Notes under the pieces: generated by a model
Seen by the model: the letters and a program-made list of their open reading frames with translations, nothing else
Databases searched by the model: none
Told to the model about the DNA's origin: nothing
Part shown: positions 10,734-20,296 of the stretch, one piece after another
How positions within the stretch are numbered: position 1 is the first letter of the stretch
How the letters are laid out: each line of letters begins with the position of its first letter
NCBI GenBank assembly: GCA_018398585.1
Contig: JAGTTD010000030.1
Coordinates: 81,660-145,659, forward strand
From: Simmondsia chinensis
Lineage: Eukaryota; Streptophyta; Magnoliopsida; Caryophyllales; Simmondsiaceae
DNA length: 64,000 nt
Direction: 5' to 3'
Position numbers and translations under genes: made by a program

Positions 10734-11170
10734 TTCCTGCATATTTTAATATGTGTACAATAAAACATCGTGATGTTTAAATTTTTTATTATCTGGATAC
10801 CTTCGAAATTATTCAAGTTTTTACAAAAGTACGAAAAATTTTATATAGAAATTGCTAATGTGGCATAAATAACCATAATATATATTTGCCATATTTTTGT
10901 AAAAATCGGATGAATTTTACATAGAAATTGCTAATGTATCACAAATGACCGTAATTAATATGTACTATGTTAGTATTTGGGTACAAAATTTACTGAGTTA
11001 ATTAAAATTTTGGCAGGCTAGAACTAAATCTACCTATATTATAAAAATTATGTTCCATATTAGTACTTTGTATGTGAAAATACATTGGATTATAACAAGG
11101 GATACTTGTACACGTGATTGATTTATTTGTTATAAAAGGAAGTGCTCTACTTCATGCATTGCTCAAAAAT

Positions 11171-11509
11171 GTTAGTTTGTCTAGTGCTACATTGAAAAAT
11201 TCATTTTAGCTAGTGTAATACCATTTTTTAACTCATGTAAATATAGTGCAAAAAAACTGATATAGGGATAATTTGGTATTTTATAAATTTTTTTTTTATC
11301 TATTAAAATGTCCTAATTTTCTTTTCCACTTGCAAAGGTGGCAATTGGGTTTCAAACCTCACTATGAATTTTAAAAAAATTAGTTTATTTATAGTTTTGT
11401 GCCAAAAAAATTTATTAACTCTAGTACAACATCTTTCTTTTTAACTTTACAAGTACAGTGTTAGAAAAATTTATAGTGACCTAATTTAGTGTTTTCAGCA
11501 TCATTCTTT
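11171..11509 (-). repeat. Right arm of 1.6-kb inverted repeat
   Basis: Imperfect reverse complement of 9902-10241. It includes ACTTGCAAAGGTGGCAATTG and GGGTTTCAAACCTCACTATG, which mirror the left arm. Together the arms enclose about 0.93 kb. The whole may be one foldback/MITE-type element, or two separate insertions of one repeat family in opposite orientation. Confidence 0.75.
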
Positions 11510-12059
11510 GTGAAAAAAATGCAACTTAATTTCTAAGACTTTAACGTTTCATTTAATGCATCAAAATAAAAGTAAAAGTAACAATAAACCAAGAAAAAAG
11601 TGTATATCACCATCTTTTATAAAAACATAATTAAAACCAAAAAATTATTTTTATTAATTCATCAAAGAAACGCTGCAAAAATATCTTCCCTTAAATCATT
11701 GCATCCTTCCTTTCCTTGATTTACTGCACGTGCCTATTTTCCTCGATTTCTATCACTTTTCTTAATTTACCCTCTTCCCCCTTAATAAAATTGGCTTAAC
11801 AGATATGGTTTGGAACCCGTCAGTATAACCTAAATATTTTTACTTTATGTATGTCAATGTTAAAAAGAAAATTGTAAAATATTTTTGTGTATATATACCG
11901 TTTCGGGGTTTTTTGGTAGGGATCTTTCAAGGAAGAATTGAGCTCAAGTTCCTTCTCTTTGTGGTATTTGTTACTGTATTTATAGTGGTTAGGAGGGAGC
12001 CCCTTAGTGTTATGTGGGAGAAAACAGAGTTTGGATATGGGGATGTGAGAGGGCCGCCT
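11510..12059. other. Spacer upstream of the minisatellite
   Basis: AT-rich to about 11880, then more balanced composition as the F-box gene's upstream region begins. The open frames here (11820-12263 minus, 11847-12086 plus) partly read through the minisatellite and show no domain. Confidence 0.5.
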
Positions 12060-12306
12060 GGGTATGGGAGTACCGCTAGGATATAAGAGTACCGCTAGGG
12101 TGTAAGAGTATCGCCAGGGTATAAGAGTACCACTAGGGTGTAGGAGTACCGCCAGGGTATAGGAGTACCGCAAGGGTGTAGGAGCACCGCCAGGGTATAA
12201 GAGTACCGCTAGGGTGTACGAGTACCGCCAGGGTATAAGAGTACTGCTAGGGTGTAGGGGCACCGCCTGGGTATGAGAGTACCGCTAGGGTGTAAGAGTA
12301 CCGCCA
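12060..12306. repeat. 19-bp minisatellite (13 units, 38-bp dimers)
   Basis: Thirteen units of 19 bp, consensus GGGTGTAAGAGTACCGCCA, alternate with a sister form, GGGTATAAGAGTACCGCTA, giving a 38-bp dimeric structure. The array ends about 160 bp before the TATA box of the F-box gene and so lies in its upstream region. Frames across it encode a 19-residue periodic peptide that is an artefact of the repeat. Confidence 0.95.
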
Positions 12307-12467
12307 GGGTTAGGGTTGCGGTAGTTGCCCTTGATGGCCATTCACTGGGGAATGCTCATAACGTCTTCTTCTTGGGGAGGCGGTTGTCTTAGCAAATGGT
12401 ATTTTCCTTAACAGTTAGCCCCCCACTTTGGGGAAAAAAGGTCATTTTTTGTCCCAAATTGTTTTGC

Positions 12468-12475
12468 TATAAATA
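12468..12475 (+). promoter_or_regulatory. TATA box of the F-box gene
   Basis: TATAAATA in the context GCTATAAATACTC is a canonical plant TATA box. It lies 142 bp before the proposed ATG at 12617, leaving room for a 5' leader of about 110 nt. A CCCCCCACTTTGGGG near-palindrome sits just upstream, around 12420. Confidence 0.6.
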
Positions 12476-12616
12476 CTCTTGTATGTGGGGTCGGTGTTCC
12501 TCTGAATCTTGGTTTTTAAAAGTGTGCTTTAGTGGGTCACCCTTTACAAGGTGTTTTTAACTAAGGAGTAATTTTTTGAATTTCCGTTTTTCGCTTGCTT
12601 GCTTTCCCTTTTTATT

Positions 12617-13675
12617 ATGGATGATGTTACTTGCGAAATCTGGTCGCGGCTTCCTGCAAAGTCAATCTTAAGGTTCTCCTGCGTTTCATCATTTGCTCGT
12701 AGTCTGTTTTTTAATTATGACTTTGTTAGATGGCAATCTTTTCACTCTTTGAGCCGTAACGCGGATGGATTTTTCTTGCAACCAGAGACTGACTCGCGCT
12801 GTGATGATTTGGAGGCTTTTTCCTTTTTAGGAGAATTTTCTCTAGTCGTCCCTGTTGAGGTACTGGAGATTCTGACTGATAACGTTCGCGTTTTGGTGTG
12901 GCTGGTGGTTTGTTGTTGTATCGTGATTACAACCTCTCTCGACTGTTCGTTTGTAACCCTTATGTGGGGATGCTTCAAATGGTTCCTCTTCCTGACGGGG
13001 TCTCTATGGGTTATGCTGATTCTCCATTGAACTTGGTATTTGGGTGTTTTGATACTGCCGTGGATTTTGGTTTTTACCTTTATTTACTGGTACTCGACTC
13101 GTCCCAGTCCTACTGGGGGCCTTGGCCTAGTGCGTACCATGTATACTTTTGGGAGGGCAGCTGGAACTTCTGGGGGAGCTCAGATGTGGGCCCTAGGAAC
13201 GTTTCCCTTGTAGACCACGTCTGTTTGGGTGGAGAGTTATATTTTTTGTCGGATTGGGGACACTACTTGGGAGATGACAATCTTGCCCTTACATAGTTCG
13301 ATGGGATACTGCTGTTGGTGCCTCCTGTAAAATGTCGTTCCCTGACTCGGTTTGTGAAAACCTTTTTGGTTGTCAGGATGCCAAGCTTTCAAAGTGGTGG
13401 GAGACTTCAACAGACCTCCCCATTCTTTGCTTGGTTACGCTAAGGAGTCCGGTATTTACCATGTGGACGCTGTCGCATTGGGAGGATCCTTCTTCTAGGG
13501 AGAGGCGGTTTCGCCTACATGTTCGGCTGCCTTGGTCTGGGGGTAGGTGGGATCCGGTGATCACTAGTTTTACAGTGACAAGGGATCACCTAGTTTTTAC
13601 CGCCCATAATCAAGTGTTCCAGTGTGCTCTTCATGGGGATCAGCATGGATGTATAGTTTACTTGGGGAATCATCG
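12617..13675 (+). pseudogene. F-box protein gene, 5' part, frameshifted and interrupted
   Basis: F-box proteins recruit substrates to SCF ubiquitin ligases. I chose the start at 12617 because the following residues (MDDVTCEIWSRLPAKSIL, then RFSCVSSFARSLF) form an F-box within the first 40 residues. An earlier in-frame ATG at 12599 adds only six residues. The rest resembles plant F-box-associated regions, for example LFVCNPYVGMLQMVPLP near codon 105. Two frame changes occur, near 12892 in a T-run (gttttgg, where one more T restores the reading) and near 13288 (continuing as YIVRWDTAVG). Each is explained by one missing base, either real decay or sequencing error. The frame then stays open to 13675, where a retrotransposon interrupts a codon; it resumes at 19437. 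Total coding length is about 410 codons, normal for the family. The substrate is unknown. Confidence 0.75.
13671..13675 (+). repeat. Target-site duplication, left copy (CATCG)
   Basis: CATCG directly precedes the TG of the 5' LTR and is repeated after the 3' LTR at 19432-19436. Five bases is the standard duplication for Ty3/gypsy integration. Confidence 0.95.
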
Positions 13676-14055
13676 TGTTATGTTTCTTGCATGATTAAAT
13701 GTAATTCATTGTAATAAGGGGCTGTGTTGTAGCGTTTGGCTCGGTAGCATTCAAATCCCAGTTTTGGCGCCAAAGTCGGTTGCAGTTAGTTGGGTAGGTC
13801 TTTTGGCGGGTCAAGCTTGGCAGCTAGGTGTAAGTCGGTTAGGCTTAGCTAGTCTTGATTCAATGTATGTAGTTTCTATTAATAGGTTGATCTTGTGTAA
13901 CCTTGATTCATGAATTGAAATATCAACCAATCTCTTTGAGATTAATCTTCTCTCTCTCACCTAATTCTCTCTAATTTCTCATCTCCTTCACTTCTTTCTC
14001 ATCCCATACTCTCTTAATCTTAGTTTATGTTTGTGATTTGATCACAAACATAACA
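13676..14055 (+). repeat. 5' LTR (380 bp)
   Basis: It starts TGTTATGTTT and ends AACATAACA. Its last 30 bases hold a perfect inverted repeat, ATGTTTGTGAT-TTG-ATCACAAACAT, at 14027-14051; in the 3' LTR one base of this stem is mutated. A CT-rich stretch (about 13940-14010) precedes the hairpin. The LTR start creates a short readthrough of the F-box frame that stops within a few codons. Confidence 0.96.
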
Positions 14056-14057
14056 AT

Positions 14058-14070
14058 TGGTATCAGAGCC
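14058..14070 (+). other. Primer-binding site for initiator Met-tRNA
   Basis: TGGTATCAGAGCC is complementary to the 3' end of plant initiator tRNA-Met. It lies two bases after the 5' LTR, the usual place for priming minus-strand DNA synthesis. Confidence 0.93.
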
Positions 14071-14173
14071 TCGTTTACGTGATTTGATATCAAATATCCT
14101 TTAATTGCATTGCAAGTTAAAAATTGTTGAAAAACACACAAAAAGAGTTTCATTGTTGATCGATTGTGAATTC

Positions 14174-17100
14174 ATGGAATCAACAGAGGCCGCATTGATC
14201 AGTGGAGTGATTACTAGATCGGCAGCATCTAAGGTAGCTGCTAGATCTTCATATGCCGATGTGGTTGGAGGCATTGATGTAGCAAATCATGATGTTGTCA
14301 CAAATGTGCATTTGGACAATCAATTAAAGGCGATGTGCGCTCACATGTTAGTGCGAATCAAGGAAGCTAATGTTGAAACAATGCAGCAGATACATCAACA
14401 AGCGGATGCGAAACTTGATCAACGAGCTCAGCAAGTTGAACTTATGGTTTCTGATCAGTTTAACCGAAAAACACAGGAATTGGAGGAAAGGATTACCTTG
14501 AGGTTTGATCACGAAATGCAGCAGTTGGAAGCAAACTTAGCTGAAATTCACGAGCAGTTCAGGAGGCCAAATCCTCCTATTGCTCCGGATCCATTACTTC
14601 CAACAAGTGTGTTACAAGCTAATCCTGCGGTGCGAGTTGAATCATTAAACCGTGAGGGAGAAGCTAGTGCTCCAATTAGAGCACAAGAGGCTGGGGTTAC
14701 TGATAGGCAAGGGCGAAGTGAGCAGGTACAACCTCGACCTTCAAACTGGAATGCTGCATCAGGTGACAGAATTCAGGAAATGGAGCATTCTTTCAGACCT
14801 CGTGAAGTAAATGCTGATCATCTGGATCGACATCCTGATTCTTGGTAGCAACATCGATCAGGAAGTAATGAGGAGTCTTCCAATAGCAGAAATAACAGCC
14901 ATAGACAGCCGAGTGTGCAGATTGATGCATTTGAAGGTGAACAACCTCACTCGTGGTTAAGAAGGTGTGAGCATTATTTCCTTTTCTATCATATTGATGA
15001 ATTGGAGAAGGTACAAATTGTGGCTGTGTATTTGCTTGGTGATCATGAGGTGTGGTTTTATAGCTTGATAAGAAGTAAACCTTCCATTTCATGGAATGAG
15101 TTTGCCAAGGCCTTGTGTGCTCGGTATAGTGATGAAGATGAGAGCGATATAGTTGATAAATTCAATAAAGTGAAGCAAGAGACGACTGTGAAGGAGTATA
15201 TGACTAGATTTGAGAACCTCCGGGCTAGCATTGTGACTGAAATCGAGGTCTCTGAGTCGTATTACGTATCAGCTTTTATAAGCGGTTTGAAGCCTAAGTT
15301 GAAGAACTTAGTTAAGGCAGTAGATCCTATTGATTTGTCTGTAGCCTTTGCTAAAGCCAAGCTTTATGAATCCACGGGCATAGCAGCTAGTGATGCTTCC
15401 AGACCTCGTGGGAGTAGCTCCAAATTTCAGCACAGCTCGAGCAAGAACAGGCCTAACAGACTGGATGACAAACCACAGCAGAAATTGTGCTACCGTTTTA
15501 ATCAACCTTATCAATTTGGCCACAAGTGCAATCCCAAGTTCCTCATGGTTGTTGAAGGAACTAATGCGGGTGAGCGCTCTGATGATGAAGAAATTGCAGA
15601 GGATAATATTGATTCAGATCTGGAAATCGAGGACAAATTGGAGGATGCTGCAGTAGAGATTTCAGTGAAGGCATTAACCGGTAATGGTGCCCATAGCACG
15701 ATCCGAATCAAAGGGAAGGCTGGGAAAAGGTCTATTATTATTCTCATTGATAGTGGGAGTACTCATAGCTTTGTTGATCCCAAAGTAATCAAGAAAGTGG
15801 GTCATGGAGTGATAAAAACACACCCACTTGCTGTTACCATGGCTGATGGTAAAACTGTCACCACTCAAAACAAGTGTCAGGGGTTTGTGTGGCTGATGCA
15901 AAACCGTAAGTTCATCTATGACTTCAGGATCCTTCCTCTGGGTGGTTGTGACATGGTGCTCGGGGTTGATTGGATGAGAACTCATAGCCCGGTGTTATTT
16001 GATTATGCCAATCTCTCAGTCTCCTTTGAAGTCCAAGGTTCCAAGGTCACACTTCATGGCATTGCCGAGGAAGCTCAACTCCAAATTATGAAGGGAAGTA
16101 AGCTGAAGAAAGGCCTGCAATGCTGTGCGTATCAGTGGGTAGATCAGCTGTTTGCTATCTCCTCTGCTAAGGTGACTGACATTACCGAACCAAAAATTCA
16201 AGCCTTGGTTACTGAATTTGAGGATGTATTCGAGGTGCCTAGATCCTTACCTCCCAAGAGGAGTTTGGATCATGTAATTCCACTCAAAGAAGGTGCTGAA
16301 CCCGTGAAGATAAGACATTATAGATATCCTCATGCTCAGAAGACAGAAATTGAGAAGCAAGTGGATGAATTACTTAAGACTAATTTCATTCAAGCAAGTC
16401 ATAGTCCCTTTGCTTCTCCGGTCATCCTTGTCACGAAGAAAGATGGTACAGCTCGTGTGTGCATTGATTACAGGCAACTCAACTCTATGACGGTGAAGGA
16501 CAAGTTCCCTATTCCTGTTATAGATGACTTGTTGAATGAATTACATGGAGCTCAAGTCTTTTCTAAGCTGGATCTTCGGCAAGGATATCACCAGATTAGA
16601 GTGGGAGAGCATGATGTGTATAAGACTGCATTCCGAACACATCATGGACACTTTGAGTTTATAGTCATGCCATTTGGCTTGACCAACGCTCCAGCAACAT
16701 TCCAGGCTCTTATGAACGATGTCCTTAAACAATATCTTAGGAAATTTGTGTTGGTTTTCATTGATGACATCCTGATTTACAGTGCAACAATTGAGGAGCA
16801 TTTGAAACATTTGAGGGAGGTGTTCTCTGTCATGAGGAAGCATAAGTTGTTTGCCAAATTGGCCAAGTGTTCTTTTGCTCAAACTCACTTGGAATATCTT
16901 GGTCATGTGTTTTCTTGTGAGGGCGTTGCCACCGATCCCACAAAAGTTCAAGCCATGAAGGAATGGCCAGCCCTCGTTACCTTGAAACAACTAAGAGGAT
17001 TCTTGGGCTTAACAGGCTATTACCGCAAGTTTGTGGCTAACTATGAAGCCTTAGCAAAGCCATTAACAGATCTATTGAAGAAAGACTCATTAAAGTGGTC

Positions 17101-19024
17101 GGATGTGGCTCAAAATGATTTTGAAACACTCAAGGCTGAAATGTGCAAGGCACCAGTGTTGGCAATGCCCGATTTCTCTTCAAGCTTTGTTTTGGAAACT
17201 GATGCAAGTGGTAGTGGAATTGGGGCAGTGTTATCTCAAGGAGGAAGGCCTATAGCATATCTTAGCCAAACTTTGAGCTCTAAGCACCAAGCTCTTTCCA
17301 CTTATGAGAAGGAATATCTTGCCATTTTGCTCGCGGTGGATAAGTGGAGGCACTACTTGGATGGGCATCATTTCCTCATAAGAACTGATCACCAAAGTCT
17401 TAAGCACTTATTGGAGCGGAATATTGTCACTAGGATACAAAGAAAAGAGCTCATGAAGATGTTGGGACTCAATTATGACATTGAATACAGAAAAGGGAAA
17501 GAAAACTGCGCTGCTAATGCTTTGTAACGCAGATTTGAGGACCTTGAGCAGGGTTCTCTTGGAGCTGTTTCCGTGGTTTCTCCTGCTTGGATGGAAGAGT
17601 TACACCAATCCTATGAGAATGATTCATTTGCGCAAGAATGCATAGCTACTGCTATCGTGGGTATGGCTTGCAATCAGGCTGCTGGTGCACAAATATCTGT
17701 TACCCGAGACAATATCAGAATTCAGGGGAAATTGTACATTGGTACCTTGACTGATCTTAGACACCAAATTATCAGTGCTGCTCATGATTCTTCATAAAGA
17801 GGACACTCAAGCATGGATGGAACATATCAGAGGTTGAAGGTTTACTTTGGTTGGCCCGGAATGAAGAAGGAAGTGCATAACTTTGTTCAAAGTTGTGAGG
17901 TTTGCCAACAAACTAAAATTGGTGATCAAAGGTACCAAGGACTTCTCCAGCCTTTACCTCTTCCTGAGGGTATTTGGCAACACATAAGTATGGATTTCAT
18001 TGAAGGATTGCCTAAGTCAGAGGGGAAAGAGGTGATTTGGGTAGTAGTGGATCGATTCACTAAATCTGGACACTTCATTGCTTTAGCTCGTCCTGTGACT
18101 GCTGAGAAGCTAGCTCGTGTGTTCCTAGACAACATCTACAAGCTCCATGGTTTGCCTCAGTCCATAGTTTCTGATAGGGCCAAGCTCTTTACAAGTCGAT
18201 TTTGGAAAGAATTGTTTGGACTCTTGGGAACGACCTTGGCTCTCAATTCTTCCAATCATCCTCAGACTGATGGTCAGACGGAGAGGGTCAACTAATGCAT
18301 CGAGCAATACCTTAGAGGTATGGTGTTTAATCATCCTAAAGTGTGGGGAAGATGGCTTTCCTTGGCAGAATTTTGGTATAATACCCACTTCCATGCTTCA
18401 ATTGGCACTACACCCTTCAAGGCATTATATGGATACGATCCTCCCACTCCCTTGATGTTGCACAAAGCTGGGGCAAGTGTGGTTGAGGTCAATGAGCCGG
18501 TGCATCAGAGGAAACATGTTATGCAGTAGCTGAAACAAAATCTCAGTGAATCTCAAGCCCGAATGAAGTGGTATGCAGATAAGAAGAGAGCCGATCGAAA
18601 TTTTGATGTGGGAGATATGGTATACTTGAAGTTACAGCCATATAGGCAATCCATAGCAGCAGTAAGGAAAAATGTTAAGCTTTGTGCTCGGTATTTTGGG
18701 CCATATAATGTGTTGGAAAGGATTGGCAAGGTGGCTTACAAGTTGGAGCTTCCTCCGGACTCTTATATTCACCTGGTCTTTCATGTTTCACTTCTAAAAA
18801 AGCAGGTCAAGAAGGGACTTAGCTCATCTTCAAGTCTTCCAGAGACATGGTCCAATGGTGCTTTGATCTTACGTCCTGCTGCAGTAGTGGAGCAAAAGTA
18901 GGGAGCAGCAGCTGATCACGCAGGTCAGGAAGTTTGGGTGAGCTGGAGCAACTTAGATGAATCATTTACTACTTGGGAAGCTAAGTGGTTCTTGAGGAGT
19001 CAATTCCCTTCTTTTCATTCTTGA
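14174..19024 (+). pseudogene. gag-pol polyprotein with six nonsense codons
   Basis: A single reading frame runs from ATG 14174 (an in-frame ATG at 14105 is also possible) to TGA 19022-19024, about 1,616 codons. The order is: coiled-coil-like gag N-terminus; retrotransposon gag domain from about 14945; degraded CCHC knuckle at 15488-15529 (C-YRF, second Cys replaced by Phe); aspartic protease with DSG at 15749; reverse transcriptase with FIDD at 16757-16768; RNase H with TDASGSG near 17200; integrase with an HHCC region (about 17780-17910), the D,D,E core, and GQTERVN at about 18272-18292; and a chromodomain-like tail (VSWSNLDESFTTWE) near 18935-18980. Premature stops are TAG 14846, TAA 17525, TAA 17795, TAA 18293, TAG 18527 and TAG 18899. 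No frameshift was found. Several stops fit C-to-T decay of Gln codons. Confidence 0.93.
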
Positions 19025-19039
19025 GGTCAAGAATGCTTT

Positions 19040-19051
19040 AAGGGGAGGGGA
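19040..19051 (+). other. Polypurine tract
   Basis: AAGGGGAGGGGA lies one base before the 3' LTR. It is the expected primer for plus-strand synthesis. Confidence 0.9.
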
Positions 19052-19052
19052 T

Positions 19053-19431
19053 TGTTATGTTTCTTGCATGATAAAATGTAATTCATTGTAATAAAGGGCT
19101 GTGTTGTAGCGTTTGGCTCGGTAGCATTCAATCCCAGTTTCGGCGCCAAAGTCGGTTGCCGTTAGTTGGGTAGGTCTTTTGGCGGGTCAAGCTTGGCGGC
19201 TGGGTGTAAGTCGGTTAGGCTTAGCTAGTCTTGATTCAATGTATGTAGTTTCTATTAATAGGTTGATCTTGTGTAACCTTGATTCATGAATTGAAATATC
19301 AACCAATCTCTTTGAGATCAATCTTCTCTCTCTCGCCTAATTCTCTCTAATTTCTCATCTCCTTCACTTCTTTCTCATCCCATACTCTCTTAATCTTAGT
19401 TTATGTTTGTGATTTGATTACAAACATAACA
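19053..19431 (+). repeat. 3' LTR (379 bp)
   Basis: Nearly identical to the 5' LTR, with nine substitutions and one single-base indel. Most substitutions are transitions. It ends ACATAACA and is followed by the CATCG duplication. Confidence 0.96.
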
Positions 19432-19436
19432 CATCG
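19432..19436 (+). repeat. Target-site duplication, right copy (CATCG)
   Basis: Second copy of the CATCG present at 13671-13675. Removing the element and one copy restores the F-box frame across the junction (Asn-His-Arg-Cys). Confidence 0.95.
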
Positions 19437-19611
19437 CTGCAATGTACCGCACAATTATTCCCTTGTTCAGGGTCCTTATTTAGCTGTGGCAATGATCCTA
19501 TGGCGCCGTTTGCGGCTTTCATGTAAGAGAGTTTTATGGGTAGTAGAAATAGGTTTTTGGTTTTTAGGGATGTGGGTGTTCTCTTTTTGTATTGCTATGG
19601 CTTTTGTATAA
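19437..19611 (+). pseudogene. F-box gene, 3' part
   Basis: This is the continuation of the F-box frame after the retrotransposon. If the element and one CATCG are removed, the reading continues in phase as GNHR-CNVPHNYSLVQGPYLAVAMI and runs on to TAA at 19609-19611. The last 40 residues are rich in Trp, Phe and Val and look less like an F-box C terminus, so the original stop may have been earlier. An ATG at 19414 inside the 3' LTR is in this frame but is coincidental. Confidence 0.65.
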
Positions 19612-19864
19612 TTATGTTTTGTACCATGGCACTCTTAGCGGCTCCTTTGGTTTAGGTTTTTCTCTTTCTTGCCTTTTAGTTTCTGGCAGAGGTTTGTTTT
19701 ATATCTTTTCCTTTCTATTTTTGCTTCCTGTTTCTGTTGGAGTAGATGCTACTTGGTGTTTTTTCCTGGTGATGTGTTATGAGACTACCGTTTATTACCC
19801 CGCTTTTTGTAAAATAATGATTTTTCTTTTGTTATGAGCTAGGTTATTATGTTGGTGGGTTATG
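19612..19864. other. T-rich region after the F-box gene, probable 3' UTR
   Basis: T- and TG-rich sequence like a plant 3' UTR. There is no second gene; the 81-codon frame at 19592-19837 is low-complexity hydrophobic and has no family resemblance. A weak AATAAT-type poly(A) motif lies near 19815. Confidence 0.45.
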
Positions 19865-20296
19865 TACTGCCGGTCCCGTTGTTAGGTGGGACTTATGCCG
19901 TTGCGGGCTTCTCAGCTGATGAGAGCTACCGCAAGTCCTAGTGTTAGGCGGGACTTAGACCGTTTCGGGCTTCTCAGCTGATGAGAGCTACCGCCAGTCC
20001 CAGTGTTTGGCGGGCCTTATACCGTTGCGGGCTTCTCAGCTAATGAGAGCTACTGCCAATCCTAGTGTTAGGCGGGATTTATACCGTTGCGGGCTTCTCA
20101 GTTGATCAGAGCTAATGCCAGTCCCATTGTTTGGTGGGACTTATACCGTTGCGGGCTTCTCAGCTGATGAGAGCTAACGCCAGTCCTAGTGTTTGGCAGG
20201 ACTTATACCGTTGCAGGCTTCTCAACCGATGAGAGCTAACGCCAGTCCCAGTGTTAGGCGGGACTTATACAGTTGTGGGCTGTTTAGCTGACGAGA
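19865..20296. repeat. 62-bp tandem repeat (about 7 units)
   Basis: Units are spaced at 62 bp, for example GAGAGCTAMC at 19921, 19983, 20045, 20107, 20169 and 20231. Each contains GCGGGCTTCTCAGCTGATGA, with a TCTCA-GCTGA-TGAGA hairpin, and GTCCCAGTGTTAGGCGGGAC, with a GTCCC/GGGAC stem. The array ends at about 20296, directly against the 81-bp satellite. As 62 is not a multiple of 3, it is not a coding repeat. Confidence 0.92.

Larger units (their letters stand above)
10242..11170. other. Loop of the inverted repeat, no gene seen
   Basis: Apart from the SINE at 10503-10733 this loop is AT-rich with stops in all frames. A short partial direct duplication (GCTAATGTGGCATAAATAACC-like, near 10854 and 10930) is the only other structure noticed. 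Confidence 0.5.
13676..19431 (+). mobile_element. Complete Ty3/gypsy LTR retrotransposon, non-autonomous by mutation
   Basis: A 5,756-bp element has every structural hallmark: LTRs beginning TG and ending CA, a CATCG target duplication on both sides, a Met-tRNA primer-binding site, a polypurine tract, and one gag-pol frame in the order gag, protease, reverse transcriptase, RNase H, integrase. That order defines Ty3/gypsy. The short LTRs, single frame and chromodomain-like C terminus suggest a chromovirus, perhaps of the Reina group, but I am not sure of the clade. The LTRs differ at nine substitutions and one indel over about 379 bp (about 2.4%), so the insertion is fairly recent. It interrupts the coding sequence of the F-box gene in the same orientation. 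Confidence 0.96.

Noticed and set aside
11820..12263. 147-codon minus-strand frame with Tyr/Leu/Pro periodicity
   Set aside because: It reads through the 19-bp minisatellite, and the remainder is low-complexity AT-rich sequence.
14793..16990. Minus-strand frames inside the retrotransposon (60-149 codons)
   Set aside because: Shadows of the gag-pol frame on the opposite strand, with no domains.
19592..19837. 81-codon hydrophobic frame after the F-box gene
   Set aside because: T-rich low-complexity sequence, probably 3' UTR; no family resemblance.
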